Below, in pieces: positions 29,377 through 38,296 of a stretch of 62,702 nucleotides of DNA. Location of the stretch: positions 1 to 62,702 of the forward strand of contig CANCMG010000010.1 in assembly GCA_947378965.1 (NCBI GenBank), written 5' to 3'. This DNA is from Alcaligenaceae bacterium (GTDB lineage: Bacteria > Pseudomonadota > Gammaproteobacteria > Burkholderiales > Burkholderiaceae_B). How positions within the stretch are numbered: position 1 is the stretch's first letter; each line of letters begins with the position of its first letter. The position numbers and the translations under genes were made by a program. A model generated the notes under the pieces. That model saw only the letters and a list, made by a program, of their open reading frames with translations. It did no database searches and had not been told where the DNA came from.

Positions 29377-30249
29377 ATGTTCACACAGCAATTGGTGAAT
29401 GGATTGATGCTGGGCAGTGTGTATGCGCTGATCGGCATCGGTTACACCTTAGTGTTTGGCGTCTTGCGCATGTTGAATCTTGCACATGCCTTCATCTTCA
29501 CTTCTGCACCCTTCGTGACTTTCGCACTGATTGGTGTAGGCGTTACGCCCATGCTTGCGCTGTTCTTGGGTGTTTTAAGTGCCGCGTTGTTAGGGGCGTT
29601 GCTGTACTTGGTAGCCTTCAAGCCCATTTCTCCTGAACATGCGCTGGGTGGCTTTGTCGCAAGTTTGTCCTTTGGCATCATCATCCAGGTGGTGATCGTT
29701 AACTTCTATGGAAGCCAACCTACCAAGTTTCCGACTCTGTTGAATTTGCCCGATCTGACGTTGGGTAACGTCATTCTGTCAGGTGTCCAGCTAGGCAGCT
29801 TGTTCATCTCGGCGATATTAATGATCGGCTTGTTGTATTTGATCAATCACTCTCGTTTTGGTCGCAACATCCGTGCAATTGCGCAAAACCAGATGGCCGC
29901 CTCTCTGCTGGGTGTTGCAGTTCCTAGCGCTGTCGTACTGGTTTTTTGTCTGTCTTCAGCGCTTGCCGGCTTAGCTGGAATCATGGTGGCAATGCGCTTT
30001 GAAAGCATTGGCGCATTCATGGGTGACATGTATGCAATCAAGGCGCTGGCTATCATCATTATTGGTGGCCTCGGTGACGTACGTGGGGCAGTTTTTGCAG
30101 GTTTGCTGCTAGGTGTCTGTGAAGTCATGTTTCAGGCGTTTGCTCCGCCGGGTTGGTCCGAAGCTTTCATCTGGTTATTTCTGATTGGCGTGTTTTTAGT
30201 TCGCCCTGAAGGTATTTTTGGCGTCGGTATCAAAACGAGGGAAATCTAA
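29377..30249 (+). CDS. Branched-chain amino acid-type ABC permease LivH
   Basis: Permease subunit of 290 residues with about eight hydrophobic segments. It starts MFTQQLVNGLMLGSVYALIGIGYTLVFG, the LivH hallmark, and contains the coupling region RNIRAIAQNQMAASLLGV. It follows the binding-protein gene by 18 bases. The next permease starts in or directly after its stop. Confidence 0.92.
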   Translation: MFTQQLVNGLMLGSVYALIGIGYTLVFGVLRMLNLAHAFIFTSAPFVTFALIGVGVTPMLALFLGVLSAALLGALLYLVAFKPISPEHALGGFVASLSFGIIIQVVIVNFYGSQPTKFPTLLNLPDLTLGNVILSGVQLGSLFISAILMIGLLYLINHSRFGRNIRAIAQNQMAASLLGVAVPSAVVLVFCLSSALAGLAGIMVAMRFESIGAFMGDMYAIKALAIIIIGGLGDVRGAVFAGLLLGVCEVMFQAFAPPGWSEAFIWLFLIGVFLVRPEGIFGVGIKTREI

Positions 30250-30250
30250 C

Positions 30251-31126
30251 TTGGACATCCTGCTCTCAGAACCGGTGCAGGCATTAGTGGCAATCAATGT
30301 CCTACTGACGCTCAGCCTGCTCTTTCCCTTTGTTGCCGGTGTCTGGTCTTTAGGCCTTCCTGGTTTCATGGCTGTCGGAGCCTATCTTTCAAGTTGGCTG
30401 ACTATGCAAATGGGATGGCACGTTGGCCCAGCAATAGCCGTTGCGGGTTTAGCGGGTGCGGCCACCACCATTCCCTTTGCATTGCTAACCTTGCGTATTC
30501 GGGATATCTATTTAGCCATCGCAACGTTGGCTGCGGCTGAGCTGATTGTGCTGTTCTTCTCACACTTCAAGCCCACAGGCGCTGTGATGGGCTTGACAGG
30601 CATGCCATACCTCGATACCCATTGGCTGATAATTTTGGCAGCTGGTTGCGTAGCAGCCAGTTCGTGGCTATACAACTCACGCTTTGGAAAAGTTCTGGTC
30701 GCAGCAGGTAAGGACCCGATGGTCGCTGCCTGTCATGGTTTGAATGTGCCAACTTTTCAATTTGCGTCTTTGGCAATCGGTGGACTGCTCGCAGGCATGG
30801 CTGGTGCATGTTATGCACACTACTACTCGTTCATCAGTCCCGGTAATTTTGGCTTCCACCGAACCACCGACATCCTGATGTTTCTTGTGGTCGGTGGGCT
30901 GACCCCCTTAGGTGCTGTGTTAGGGGCAATGGTGTTAACCATCATTCCGCAAGTCATCACCTCGCTAGAAAAGTGGGCTCCCGCGATGTACGGTTGCATC
31001 GTACTGCTCATGGCGGTGTATCGGCCCGCCGGCTTCCTCCCGAAAAACCAACTGCTCAAGCTGTTCGCCAACAAAAAAAATGGTAGCAGTCGGGCCCAAC
31101 GGCCTCCGGTGGCGACAGATGCTTGA
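30251..31126 (+). CDS. Branched-chain amino acid-type ABC permease LivM
   Basis: Second permease, about 291 residues, with LivM features: VWSLGLPGFMAVGAYLSSW near the N-terminus, TLRIRDIYLAIATLAAAEL, and the coupling segment GKVLVAAGKDPMVAACHG. No ATG fits; I take the TTG at 30251, one base after the livH stop and preceded by GAGGGA. An in-frame TTG at 30218 would overlap livH. The 3' end overlaps the ATPase start. Confidence 0.88.
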   Translation: MDILLSEPVQALVAINVLLTLSLLFPFVAGVWSLGLPGFMAVGAYLSSWLTMQMGWHVGPAIAVAGLAGAATTIPFALLTLRIRDIYLAIATLAAAELIVLFFSHFKPTGAVMGLTGMPYLDTHWLIILAAGCVAASSWLYNSRFGKVLVAAGKDPMVAACHGLNVPTFQFASLAIGGLLAGMAGACYAHYYSFISPGNFGFHRTTDILMFLVVGGLTPLGAVLGAMVLTIIPQVITSLEKWAPAMYGCIVLLMAVYRPAGFLPKNQLLKLFANKKNGSSRAQRPPVATDA

Positions 31127-31862
31127 AATTAAAACAGTCACAAAATCCTTCTATGGTGTCAACGCCATCGACAAGGTGAGCTTCACTGTCGAAAAAGGCT
31201 CAATTACCTCGTTAATAGGGCCTAACGGTGCTGGCAAAACGACATTGATTAATATGATTAGTGGTGTGTTGTCACCTACCTCTGGAGATATCCACTTTCA
31301 AGGTCAATCATTAACGGGTCTGCGTCCGCACCAAGTGGCGAGTCTGGGCATACGGAGATCCTTTCAGACTGTCCGGCTGTTTAACGGCTTATCTGTGCGA
31401 GAAAATTTACTCATCGGACGGATGCGTACTCTGCTGGGCATGTCTTGGATGCAAATGCTTTTACCCATGTATCTCGGGGATCGAGACGGACGACGTCGTG
31501 CTGACGAAATTCTGTCTTTGCTCGAATTGAGTGACTATGCTGACGACTTGGCAACCGATTTGCCGTACGGCATTCAACGACGTGTTGAAATTGCACGAGC
31601 GTTGATGGGCCGCCCTGAGTTCGCCTTATTGGATGAGCCTGCGGCTGGCATGAACGAGGGCGAAACTGAGCAACTCGTTGAAGACGTCAAGAAAATACGT
31701 GACACCGGCATCACTGTTTTACTGGTTGAACACGATATGTCAATGGTCATGAGTGTTTCGGACAAAATTGTGGTTCTTAACTTTGGACAAAAAATCTCCG
31801 AAGGATCACCAGACTTTGTACAACGCGATCCGCAAGTGATTGCGTCTTATTTGGGATCTTGA
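31119..31862 (+). CDS. Branched-chain amino acid-type ABC ATPase LivG
   Basis: ATPase of 247 residues. Walker A GPNGAGKTT, Walker B FALLDEPAAGMN and the LivG/LivF family helix are present. The signature region reads LPYGIQRRVEIARAL, with YG in place of the usual SGG, as is common in LivG proteins. I start at the ATG at 31119, which overlaps the livM stop by 8 bases, rather than a start 13 codons upstream inside livM. Confidence 0.9.
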   Translation: MLEIKTVTKSFYGVNAIDKVSFTVEKGSITSLIGPNGAGKTTLINMISGVLSPTSGDIHFQGQSLTGLRPHQVASLGIRRSFQTVRLFNGLSVRENLLIGRMRTLLGMSWMQMLLPMYLGDRDGRRRADEILSLLELSDYADDLATDLPYGIQRRVEIARALMGRPEFALLDEPAAGMNEGETEQLVEDVKKIRDTGITVLLVEHDMSMVMSVSDKIVVLNFGQKISEGSPDFVQRDPQVIASYLGS

Positions 31863-31865
31863 AGT

Positions 31866-32597
31866 ATGGCTGAGCAATTTTCTGGACTTCAAGTTGATCA
31901 GATCAGTGTGGGCTATGGCAAAGCTCTAGTCCTTGAAAAACTCAGCTTAACAGTCACCTCTGGAAGTGTTGTCGCGGTGGTTGGTCCAAATGGGGCAGGT
32001 AAAAGCACCTTGGTTCGTGCCATTTCTGGGAGCATACGAGCTCGTTCAGGTGAAATACGCTACAACGGCCAAATCATTTCGGGCTTGGCGCCTTATCGAG
32101 TGGCGCGCAAGGGAGTTTTACAGGTTCCAGAGACCCGTGACATTTTCTCAGGGATGACGGTTTGGGAAAACCTGATGGTTGCTTTTGATAATCTCAATGT
32201 TGAGAGCGCAAGACAGGAGGCGTTTAATGAGATTTATGATCTCTTTCCTATTTTGGCCAAAAGACATCAGGATATTGCCGGCAATTTATCTGGTGGACAG
32301 CAACAAATGTTAGCGATTGCGCGAGCGTTGCTTGGCCGCCCCAAGCTGCTCATGCTAGACGAACCATCATTAGGTTTGGCGTCTCTGATCATCAAGGAAA
32401 TTTACGGCACGCTCAACAGGCTGCGCGAAAAAGGCCTGACCGTGCTCTTGGTCGAACAAAATGCAAAGATGGCCATTAATTTTGCCGATCACTCAGTGGT
32501 TCTGAGCAATGGCAAGATTGTGATGCAGGGCACACGCGATGAACTCTTATCCGATGAGGCCTTAGCTCACCATTATCTGGGCGTCCGCACAGGGTGA
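31866..32597 (+). CDS. Branched-chain amino acid-type ABC ATPase LivF
   Basis: Second ATPase, 243 residues. Walker A GPNGAGKST, signature LSGGQQQMLAIARAL, Walker B LLMLDEPSLGLA and a switch segment VLLVEQNAKMA are all intact. It follows livG by 3 bases and ends the operon, with a hairpin in the 50-base gap to the convergent DUF4239 gene. Confidence 0.92.
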   Translation: MAEQFSGLQVDQISVGYGKALVLEKLSLTVTSGSVVAVVGPNGAGKSTLVRAISGSIRARSGEIRYNGQIISGLAPYRVARKGVLQVPETRDIFSGMTVWENLMVAFDNLNVESARQEAFNEIYDLFPILAKRHQDIAGNLSGGQQQMLAIARALLGRPKLLMLDEPSLGLASLIIKEIYGTLNRLREKGLTVLLVEQNAKMAINFADHSVVLSNGKIVMQGTRDELLSDEALAHHYLGVRTG

Positions 32598-32608
32598 TGG
32601 CGACATGC

Positions 32609-32647
32609 CTCAATCAAGCGACAATCCCCGAGTAGTCGTTGATTGAG
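32609..32647. terminator. Hairpin between livF and the DUF4239 gene
   Basis: CTCAATCAAGCGAC (32609-32622) pairs with GTCGTTGATTGAG (32635-32647), with one unpaired base, across a 12-base loop. It fills the gap between two convergent genes. There is no long T run, so it may be a weak terminator or an mRNA 3'-end stabiliser. Confidence 0.6.
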
Positions 32648-33430
32648 CTACCGCTCCATCCACGTATTTCGTAGTTTGATAAATTCGTCAGGTTGGATCG
32701 CGCTCGGCCCAAGAAACGGATTGTTGTAAACCAGGATCAAAAAGAAAATTAAACCAAGTGAGCCTGCTAAGACAGTCACCATCACAGCATGTATCCGCAA
32801 ACTTTTCATCGCATAGAGGCACTGGTAAAAAAGAAAGAAAAACGCACCCAACGTCATGGTCAGATACATCGTTATGTCTAACGTTGACTTTACGTTGGCG
32901 AGTCGATTCAGGCGCAAAGTCCGATAATCACTTAATAGTCGTAGCTCTTCTTGCTGAGCCACTATTTCTGTATTAGTTTTTGCCTCATGCTCAATCAGCA
33001 GTTGATGAAAATCATTCAACAGCTGATAACTAACAGAATTATATTTACCGTTCGCCATGGCAGCCCAATCTCCGACAATGACCTCAGTGATGTATTTTTG
33101 CAAGAGCACCTGGCCTTGTTTTTGAGCTGGAGACGGATAGGCGTCCAATAGCTTGTACATGGGCGAGAGAGAGTCAGCCTCTTTCGTGACAGCAGAGCCA
33201 ACGGTGCTATAGCTTTGCCAAGTCGTAATGGTGACGAAGGCTAAAATCAAACCGAAGACAATGCCAAGTGCGGACGAAAATATTGCCGCAAAATCGGTAT
33301 GGTCAGCAAAAAGAAGACCACGGCAATGGTTTTGAAAAATATAAAGAACTGTAAGGCTGATTGTTATAAACCCAGCCATCACTAACAACAAAATGACTAA
33401 AGCTGGCAAACTTAAAAAGGATGAAATCAT
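32648..33430 (-). CDS. DUF4239 (bestrophin-like) membrane protein
   Basis: A 260-residue membrane protein with two hydrophobic segments near the N-terminus (about 1-30 and 45-68) and two near the C-terminus (about 182-204 and 214-238), with a soluble helical domain between. The pattern TDFAAIFSSALGIVFGLILAFVT and SAVTKEADSLSPMYKLLDAYP is characteristic of DUF4239 proteins, related to bestrophin-like domains; function unknown. It lies alone, convergent with livF. The preceding AT-rich region holds no clear partner gene. Confidence 0.75.
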   Translation of the reverse strand: MISSFLSLPALVILLLVMAGFITISLTVLYIFQNHCRGLLFADHTDFAAIFSSALGIVFGLILAFVTITTWQSYSTVGSAVTKEADSLSPMYKLLDAYPSPAQKQGQVLLQKYITEVIVGDWAAMANGKYNSVSYQLLNDFHQLLIEHEAKTNTEIVAQQEELRLLSDYRTLRLNRLANVKSTLDITMYLTMTLGAFFFLFYQCLYAMKSLRIHAVMVTVLAGSLGLIFFLILVYNNPFLGPSAIQPDEFIKLRNTWMER

Positions 33431-33751
33431 TTATTCTTTACCTGAGTTTAAAAGGAAATAAGATACTATTTTTCAGTGTCAACATTTGCGCCACTATCTT
33501 TGGGCTCACAAAAGACCTTGGTCAATATTCAACCCCTACCCATTTTTTTGTACGATTTTCATACAAAACTCCAACACAATATTGATTGACTGATTTCATC
33601 ATCACAACACCTCGAATATAAAACAACGTATTACATTTGTAGGCTCATCAACAATTGGATTCATTTCGATTTTAGTCGCCACTATTTTTTCTTTTGTCAT
33701 TGCCCTTGAAAGAAAAAATCTTTTTGTGTGATCGAGCTTGGTTAAATCCCC

Positions 33752-34075
33752 CGGCGACTGGAACACAAAGAGGATGCTGCTCACTTAGCCAGCATGTTCG
33801 GTGCAGACTCCGTACTTTTCGTCACCAACAATCGGTAGGACGCACAGCACGCATTTATCGCAACCACCGTAACAGTTGAAATTGATTATCGACTGGTGAG
33901 CAAAGATAACGTTGAACTCTGGAACGAAGATAAGAAACTTGTGTATTGGCCAAGCAACAGCAGCGGTGAGCACCCACTTACCATGTTGATAGTCGCCGCA
34001 ATTAACGCAGCAGTGGCTCGCGCAGCACCCAATTACATTCCGTTAGTTCAACAGGCACACGCTCAGGTTTTTTAA
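33752..34075 (+). pseudogene. Remnant of a DUF799 (GNA1162-type) lipoprotein gene
   Basis: In one plus-strand frame the DNA reads DAAHLASMFGADSVLFVTNN, then a TAG at 33836-33838, then IATTVTVEIDYRLVSKDNVELW and, to a TAA at 34075, further sequence. This matches the DUF799 pattern (GAD-vLyvt, then beta-strands ending LW). The N-terminal half and start codon are missing, so the gene is truncated and interrupted. In 33431-33751 a frame encoding VGSSTIGFISILVATIFSFVIA looks like a lone membrane segment without a start; otherwise I see nothing. 34076-34270 holds nothing I recognise. Confidence 0.6.
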
Positions 34076-34270
34076 TGGGGCCTAATGCGTTACCTGATAG
34101 CCCGTACAATACTGAAGTGAAGAAGTAGAGCTGACTAATTTATTAGCTGTCCTGCTTTACATCCATTAAAACCAATTGGCAACAGGCCACAAAATTAGTA
34201 GCGAATTCAGACCCATCGCTAAGGTTTATGGACGCAAGCATGCGCAACGTCAAAAGCTCTAGGTGGTTCG

Positions 34271-35236
34271 TCAATTCTTATTGACCGAGTCAGGAATAGC
34301 CCGAATGACTTCGCCCCATTTGAGGACTTCAGTTTTGACTAACTGCGCAAGCTCAGCTGGGGTCGTGATCATGATGTCGTACCCCTTGCCTGCCACAAAA
34401 TTCTGATAATCGGTTGAACGCGCAACATCATTAATCGCCTGGTTTAATTTTAAAACAATGTTCTCGGGCACACCGGCAGAGGTAAAAATAGCGAACCAAC
34501 CATTCATCTCGTAACCGCTCAAGGTTTCACTGACGGTCGGAACTGTTGGAAAAGTAACGTGCCTTTGTTTTCCGGTTGTTGCAATGATCTTTATTCGATT
34601 CGCATTTACCATCGGCAGCGCAGTGCCAATCACCTCGAGTGTAAAATCTAAATGCCCACCAATCATATCGTTCATGATCGGGCCACCACCTTTGTAGTGA
34701 ATCGTGTTGAACGTTACGCCGGCATTTTGCCCAAGCAAGACCGCTCCTAAATGAACACCCGTGCCAACACCGGCCGAGCCTGCGGTGACCTTTCCGGGCT
34801 CTGCGCGAGCTTTGCGAATTAGCGCATCTATAGTCTTGATGGGCGAATCGATCGGGACAACAATCGCGTATGAAAAAGCCGCCAGCCCGCCAATCGCCGT
34901 GAAGCTCTTTACCGTATCGTAGGGAAGCTTAGAGAGGTGCGGCGCAATTCCTTGTAGCGTATTAGCGCTTGTCGCAATGGTGTAGCCATCGGGAGATGAC
35001 TTGGCCAATTTCTCCATCCCGATGGCGCCCCCCGCACCTACGACATTTTCAATCACGACAGGCTGACCGATTTTCAATGATAATTTACTAGCCATGTAGC
35101 GACTCACTTGGTCCGTCGGCCCTCCTGCAGCAAACGGCACAATCCAGGTCACTGCACGCGCAGGCCATTCTTGTGCAAAAGTAGGCACGCCGCAACACAG
35201 TAGATTGCACAGCGCAAACATTACATATTTTTTCAT
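34271..35236 (-). CDS. Bug/TctC-family periplasmic receptor (1)
   Basis: Tripartite tricarboxylate transporter-type solute receptor, 321 residues. Signal peptide to about residue 21 (VPTFAQ), then VTWIVPFAAGGPTDQVSRYMA, the ligand-loop motif of the family, and VVGAGGAIGMEKLAKSSPDGYT. Typical late segments (HYKGGGPIMNDMIGGHLDF) follow. Bug proteins bind carboxylates, amides or aromatic acids. No permease adjoins it; it heads a minus-strand catabolic group with the thiolase, amidohydrolase and CoA transferase upstream. Confidence 0.9.
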   Translation of the reverse strand: MKKYVMFALCNLLCCGVPTFAQEWPARAVTWIVPFAAGGPTDQVSRYMASKLSLKIGQPVVIENVVGAGGAIGMEKLAKSSPDGYTIATSANTLQGIAPHLSKLPYDTVKSFTAIGGLAAFSYAIVVPIDSPIKTIDALIRKARAEPGKVTAGSAGVGTGVHLGAVLLGQNAGVTFNTIHYKGGGPIMNDMIGGHLDFTLEVIGTALPMVNANRIKIIATTGKQRHVTFPTVPTVSETLSGYEMNGWFAIFTSAGVPENIVLKLNQAINDVARSTDYQNFVAGKGYDIMITTPAELAQLVKTEVLKWGEVIRAIPDSVNKN

Positions 35237-35377
35237 TTTCCGGGTCTCTCAAGAGAACTAAATCTGACGCATTAGCACTTTTCTGTTTAGACCTTTTACG
35301 TGTGATGCAACTCAATTTTTTCTAGGGTACTCACCGTACAACTTATCAACGCCTTACACGCGAATGATGGGCTTACG

Positions 35378-35830
35378 CTACCCAGCGAGTCGTTCTGATT
35401 TGAAGCGCGGAATATAAACAGGCGCGCCGTTCAGGCTTTGCTCTTCTAGTAAATCCCACCATACCCGCACCTTCATGCCGATTGAGACTTCGGCAGGCTC
35501 AAGATGCGTGATGTTCGTAACAAAGCGCACGCCAGCGAGTTCGTCAAACTCAACGACCGCAACAACGTAAGGTAAGTTTGTGGTGACCGCAGTATGCCCA
35601 GCATGCCTGATCACGGTATAGGTGTACACCGTTGCAATTTCCGGGGCCTGCACCCATTCAACTTTTGTTGAGTGACATTTAGCACACACGGGTGTGGGCG
35701 GATGACGAGCCGTGTGGCAATCTGGGCAAGACTGAAAACTCAGACGTTTGCCGGCGCAGCACCTCCAAAAACCCTGATCGTCCATATTGGGCTCTGGCGC
35801 TGGCATATCAATCGGAAAATATGACATCAA
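35378..35830 (-). CDS. Zn-ribbon OB-fold protein (DUF35 family)
   Basis: A 150-residue acyl-CoA-associated protein. The N-terminal rubredoxin-like zinc ribbon has two CxxC pairs (CPDC and CAKC, about residues 37-55), followed by an OB-fold domain (VYTYTVIRHAGHTAVTTNLPYVVAVVEF). DUF35 proteins typically pair with SCP-x-type thiolases and are needed for their activity. The stop of the thiolase overlaps this ATG, so the two are coupled and probably form a complex. Confidence 0.88.
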   Translation of the reverse strand: MMSYFPIDMPAPEPNMDDQGFWRCCAGKRLSFQSCPDCHTARHPPTPVCAKCHSTKVEWVQAPEIATVYTYTVIRHAGHTAVTTNLPYVVAVVEFDELAGVRFVTNITHLEPAEVSIGMKVRVWWDLLEEQSLNGAPVYIPRFKSERLAG

Positions 35831-36996
35831 AGTCTCCCTAGAATTGCACCGCTGGTGGGCGAAACGCCAAGCCCGCCCGTTACGAGGCAGGTTTTGGCGT
35901 GTTTGATAGGCACGTTAGATTCATGCCTTAATTGTCGAACTCCTTCTACCAACAGATTCATTCCATGCACGTAAGCCTCTGATAATTGCCCACCCGAGGT
36001 ATTGATCGGCAACGATCCATCAGGCCTGATTGAACCTGCGGCGACGAAATCGCCGCTCTCCCCTCTTCCACAAAAGCCGTACTCTTCGAGCGCCATCAGC
36101 ACCAAACCTGAGAAATGATCATAAAACTGTGCGACATCAATATCCTTGGGCGTCAGACCAGCTTTTGCAAAAAGCTCTTTCGCCAGCAGCCTGCTATTGG
36201 TCGAGGCATAGTCTTCATCAGGCATGTTATGACTACCTAAAGGGCCTGACCCCCAACCCGCTCCACTGCCGTGCCCTACCGCCAGTACCTCGACGGGTAT
36301 CGCCTTCATATCGCGTGCGCGCTCGCGACTCGTCACAATGACCGCACAAGCCCCATCCGTTTCTAAGCAACAGTCGTACAACCTAAATGGCTCAGCAATC
36401 CAGCGGCTTGTCAGGTACTGTTCGAGGTTTAAGGTCTTACCACCCATCACTGCATTGGGATTGCGATTTGCATTAGCGCGAGCATTCAAGGCAATCTCAG
36501 CCATGTGAAGCTCAGTGATTGGATACAAATGCATAAAGCGCTGCATCACCATTGCGAGCATTTGAGGCGGTGCGAACAGACCGTAGGGATAAACGAAGTT
36601 TCCGTGTGTTCGGCCCTGCCCAAATCGACCAAAGCGGCGAGACTGACCCTGACACAGACCGCGGTAAACAACCACCACCTTTGCCTGCCCTGACTCAATC
36701 GCACTGCAAGCCTGTGCGAGCGCCGCAATCGAGCCTCCGCCCCCACCTCCCCAGACCATCGACGACCAACGCATCTGCGGAATACCCAGGGCGACTTGCA
36801 TGAGGGCCGCTTCATTCGCATCGTTTGAAAAAGATGCGAAGCCATCTATGTCACGGGTCTGTAGTCCAGCGTCTTGAACCGCCGCGAGAATCGCCTCTGC
36901 AGTAAGCTGAAACTGACTACGATCAGCGATGCCTCCCCAACGCGTAAATTCGGTATGACCTACGCCAACAATCGCCGTGTGTTGAGTGCTTTGCAT
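35827..36996 (-). CDS. Thiolase-fold protein (SCP-x/lipid-transfer type)
   Basis: A thiolase-superfamily protein of about 389 residues, starting MQSTQHTAIVGVGHTEFTRW. It has the SSMVWGGGGGGSIAALAQAC block (about residues 85-104), the GHGSG segment in the middle, and the C-terminal pattern NTSGGQLSEAYVHGMNLLVE. Such proteins with a DUF35 partner act in CoA-ester chain cleavage or aldol-type reactions. I use the ATG at 36996; a longer frame runs into the amidohydrolase gene. It lies 4 bases after the amidohydrolase and overlaps the DUF35 gene. Confidence 0.85.
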   Translation of the reverse strand: MQSTQHTAIVGVGHTEFTRWGGIADRSQFQLTAEAILAAVQDAGLQTRDIDGFASFSNDANEAALMQVALGIPQMRWSSMVWGGGGGGSIAALAQACSAIESGQAKVVVVYRGLCQGQSRRFGRFGQGRTHGNFVYPYGLFAPPQMLAMVMQRFMHLYPITELHMAEIALNARANANRNPNAVMGGKTLNLEQYLTSRWIAEPFRLYDCCLETDGACAVIVTSRERARDMKAIPVEVLAVGHGSGAGWGSGPLGSHNMPDEDYASTNSRLLAKELFAKAGLTPKDIDVAQFYDHFSGLVLMALEEYGFCGRGESGDFVAAGSIRPDGSLPINTSGGQLSEAYVHGMNLLVEGVRQLRHESNVPIKHAKTCLVTGGLGVSPTSGAILGRL

Positions 36997-37000
36997 CGCA

Positions 37001-38224
37001 TCAACCTTCACGAACCGTAGCTGGGCTGGCGTCAACCCGAACATTGGTTTGGGCACGATACTGCTCGGGCACCGGGATATTGAATAAGCGCGCCGCATTT
37101 AGCCCCAACACTTTCGCTTTTTCGTCTCGAGTAAGCAACGTGCTGTAACTGTCAAACACTTCACTGGAATAGGGCCAAGTCCCTTCGAGATGCGGATAGT
37201 CGTTCCCCCACAGTATGGAGTCAATTCCCATCCATTTTTTGCCTTCAAGACCGACCGGATCATCTTGAAAGCTCGCATGCCCATGGCGTCTAAAGTATTC
37301 ACTCGGGCGCTCTTTTAAACGTGGCGATACCCAAAAGGCATGCTTGTCATACCCGTGATCCATCGCCCAGAGCGCATAAGGCACCCAACCCGCACCCGCT
37401 TCAATCGTTGCAAACTGGAGTTTCGGAAAACGCTCAAACACACCTGAACTACACAACTGCACCACCGGTTCAAGAACCGTATTCATCGCGTGCACGACAT
37501 AATTGATAATCGCGCCACCGTTGCCAGAGGCCGTTCTAGGGTCTTTGCCTGAACCTGCATGAAAGCAAACCGGCAACCCCGCTTCGCTCAAGGCGGCCCA
37601 AACGGGATCATAGTCTTCCGAGTTGTACCCTTTGTTTGCTAGTGGCGGCATCATGACCGCATGCAACCCCATCTTTGCGACTCTGTCGATCTCTGTCAGC
37701 GCCATGCCTACGTCAAGCGCTGGAATGCAGCCTACCGGATAACTGCGCACATCACCGGCGAAGGCTTGACTCGCCCACACGTTATACACCCGGCACATTT
37801 CCGCGTTGTGAGCAGGATCAGACGAGGACCAGTTCGCCAGCCCTTTGTTCGGAAAAACGACCTCCGCATCGATGCCATCAAAGGCCATGTCACGCCAACG
37901 ATCTGCGCCGATTCCACCCTGTTGCTGAAACATTGCTCCTTTGGTGCGATCCAACTGCGGCCGACTACCTTGTTGTTCACTCAAAGTTTTAAACTCGTCT
38001 ACCGAAACCTGCTCATCTCGAGGAGCCTCTCGTATTTTCGAAGGCCGACGCCCTTCCATCACAAACCATTTTTGGCCATCTTTCATTTCAATTCGGGGCA
38101 CTCGCTCCCGATATTGTCGATCAACCTGTGTGACCCAAAGATCATTCGGTTCGTTGACATGACTGTCCGCTGAAACAACGTAAAAATCCGAGAATGACTG
38201 CTTGGGCAAAGTGGAATCCGTCAT
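37001..38224 (-). CDS. ACMSD-like amidohydrolase-family protein
   Basis: A metal-dependent amidohydrolase/decarboxylase of 407 residues (Amidohydro_2). The N-terminal metal motif appears as SADSHVNEP (about residues 18-26), GCIPALDV and HAVMMPPLANKGYN in the middle, CFHAGSGKD with a metal histidine, and MGIDSILWGNDYPHLEGTWP with the metal aspartate near the C-terminus. Relatives cleave or decarboxylate ring-fission products. The ATG at 38224 is preceded by GGAG. Next in the operon is the thiolase-DUF35 pair. Confidence 0.85.
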   Translation of the reverse strand: MTDSTLPKQSFSDFYVVSADSHVNEPNDLWVTQVDRQYRERVPRIEMKDGQKWFVMEGRRPSKIREAPRDEQVSVDEFKTLSEQQGSRPQLDRTKGAMFQQQGGIGADRWRDMAFDGIDAEVVFPNKGLANWSSSDPAHNAEMCRVYNVWASQAFAGDVRSYPVGCIPALDVGMALTEIDRVAKMGLHAVMMPPLANKGYNSEDYDPVWAALSEAGLPVCFHAGSGKDPRTASGNGGAIINYVVHAMNTVLEPVVQLCSSGVFERFPKLQFATIEAGAGWVPYALWAMDHGYDKHAFWVSPRLKERPSEYFRRHGHASFQDDPVGLEGKKWMGIDSILWGNDYPHLEGTWPYSSEVFDSYSTLLTRDEKAKVLGLNAARLFNIPVPEQYRAQTNVRVDASPATVREG

Positions 38225-38296
38225 GTTGCTCTCCGTCTGATTTATTTTATGAATCATGCAGGCGATCTATAAACACCTGTTCATTTTTTTAACCTT

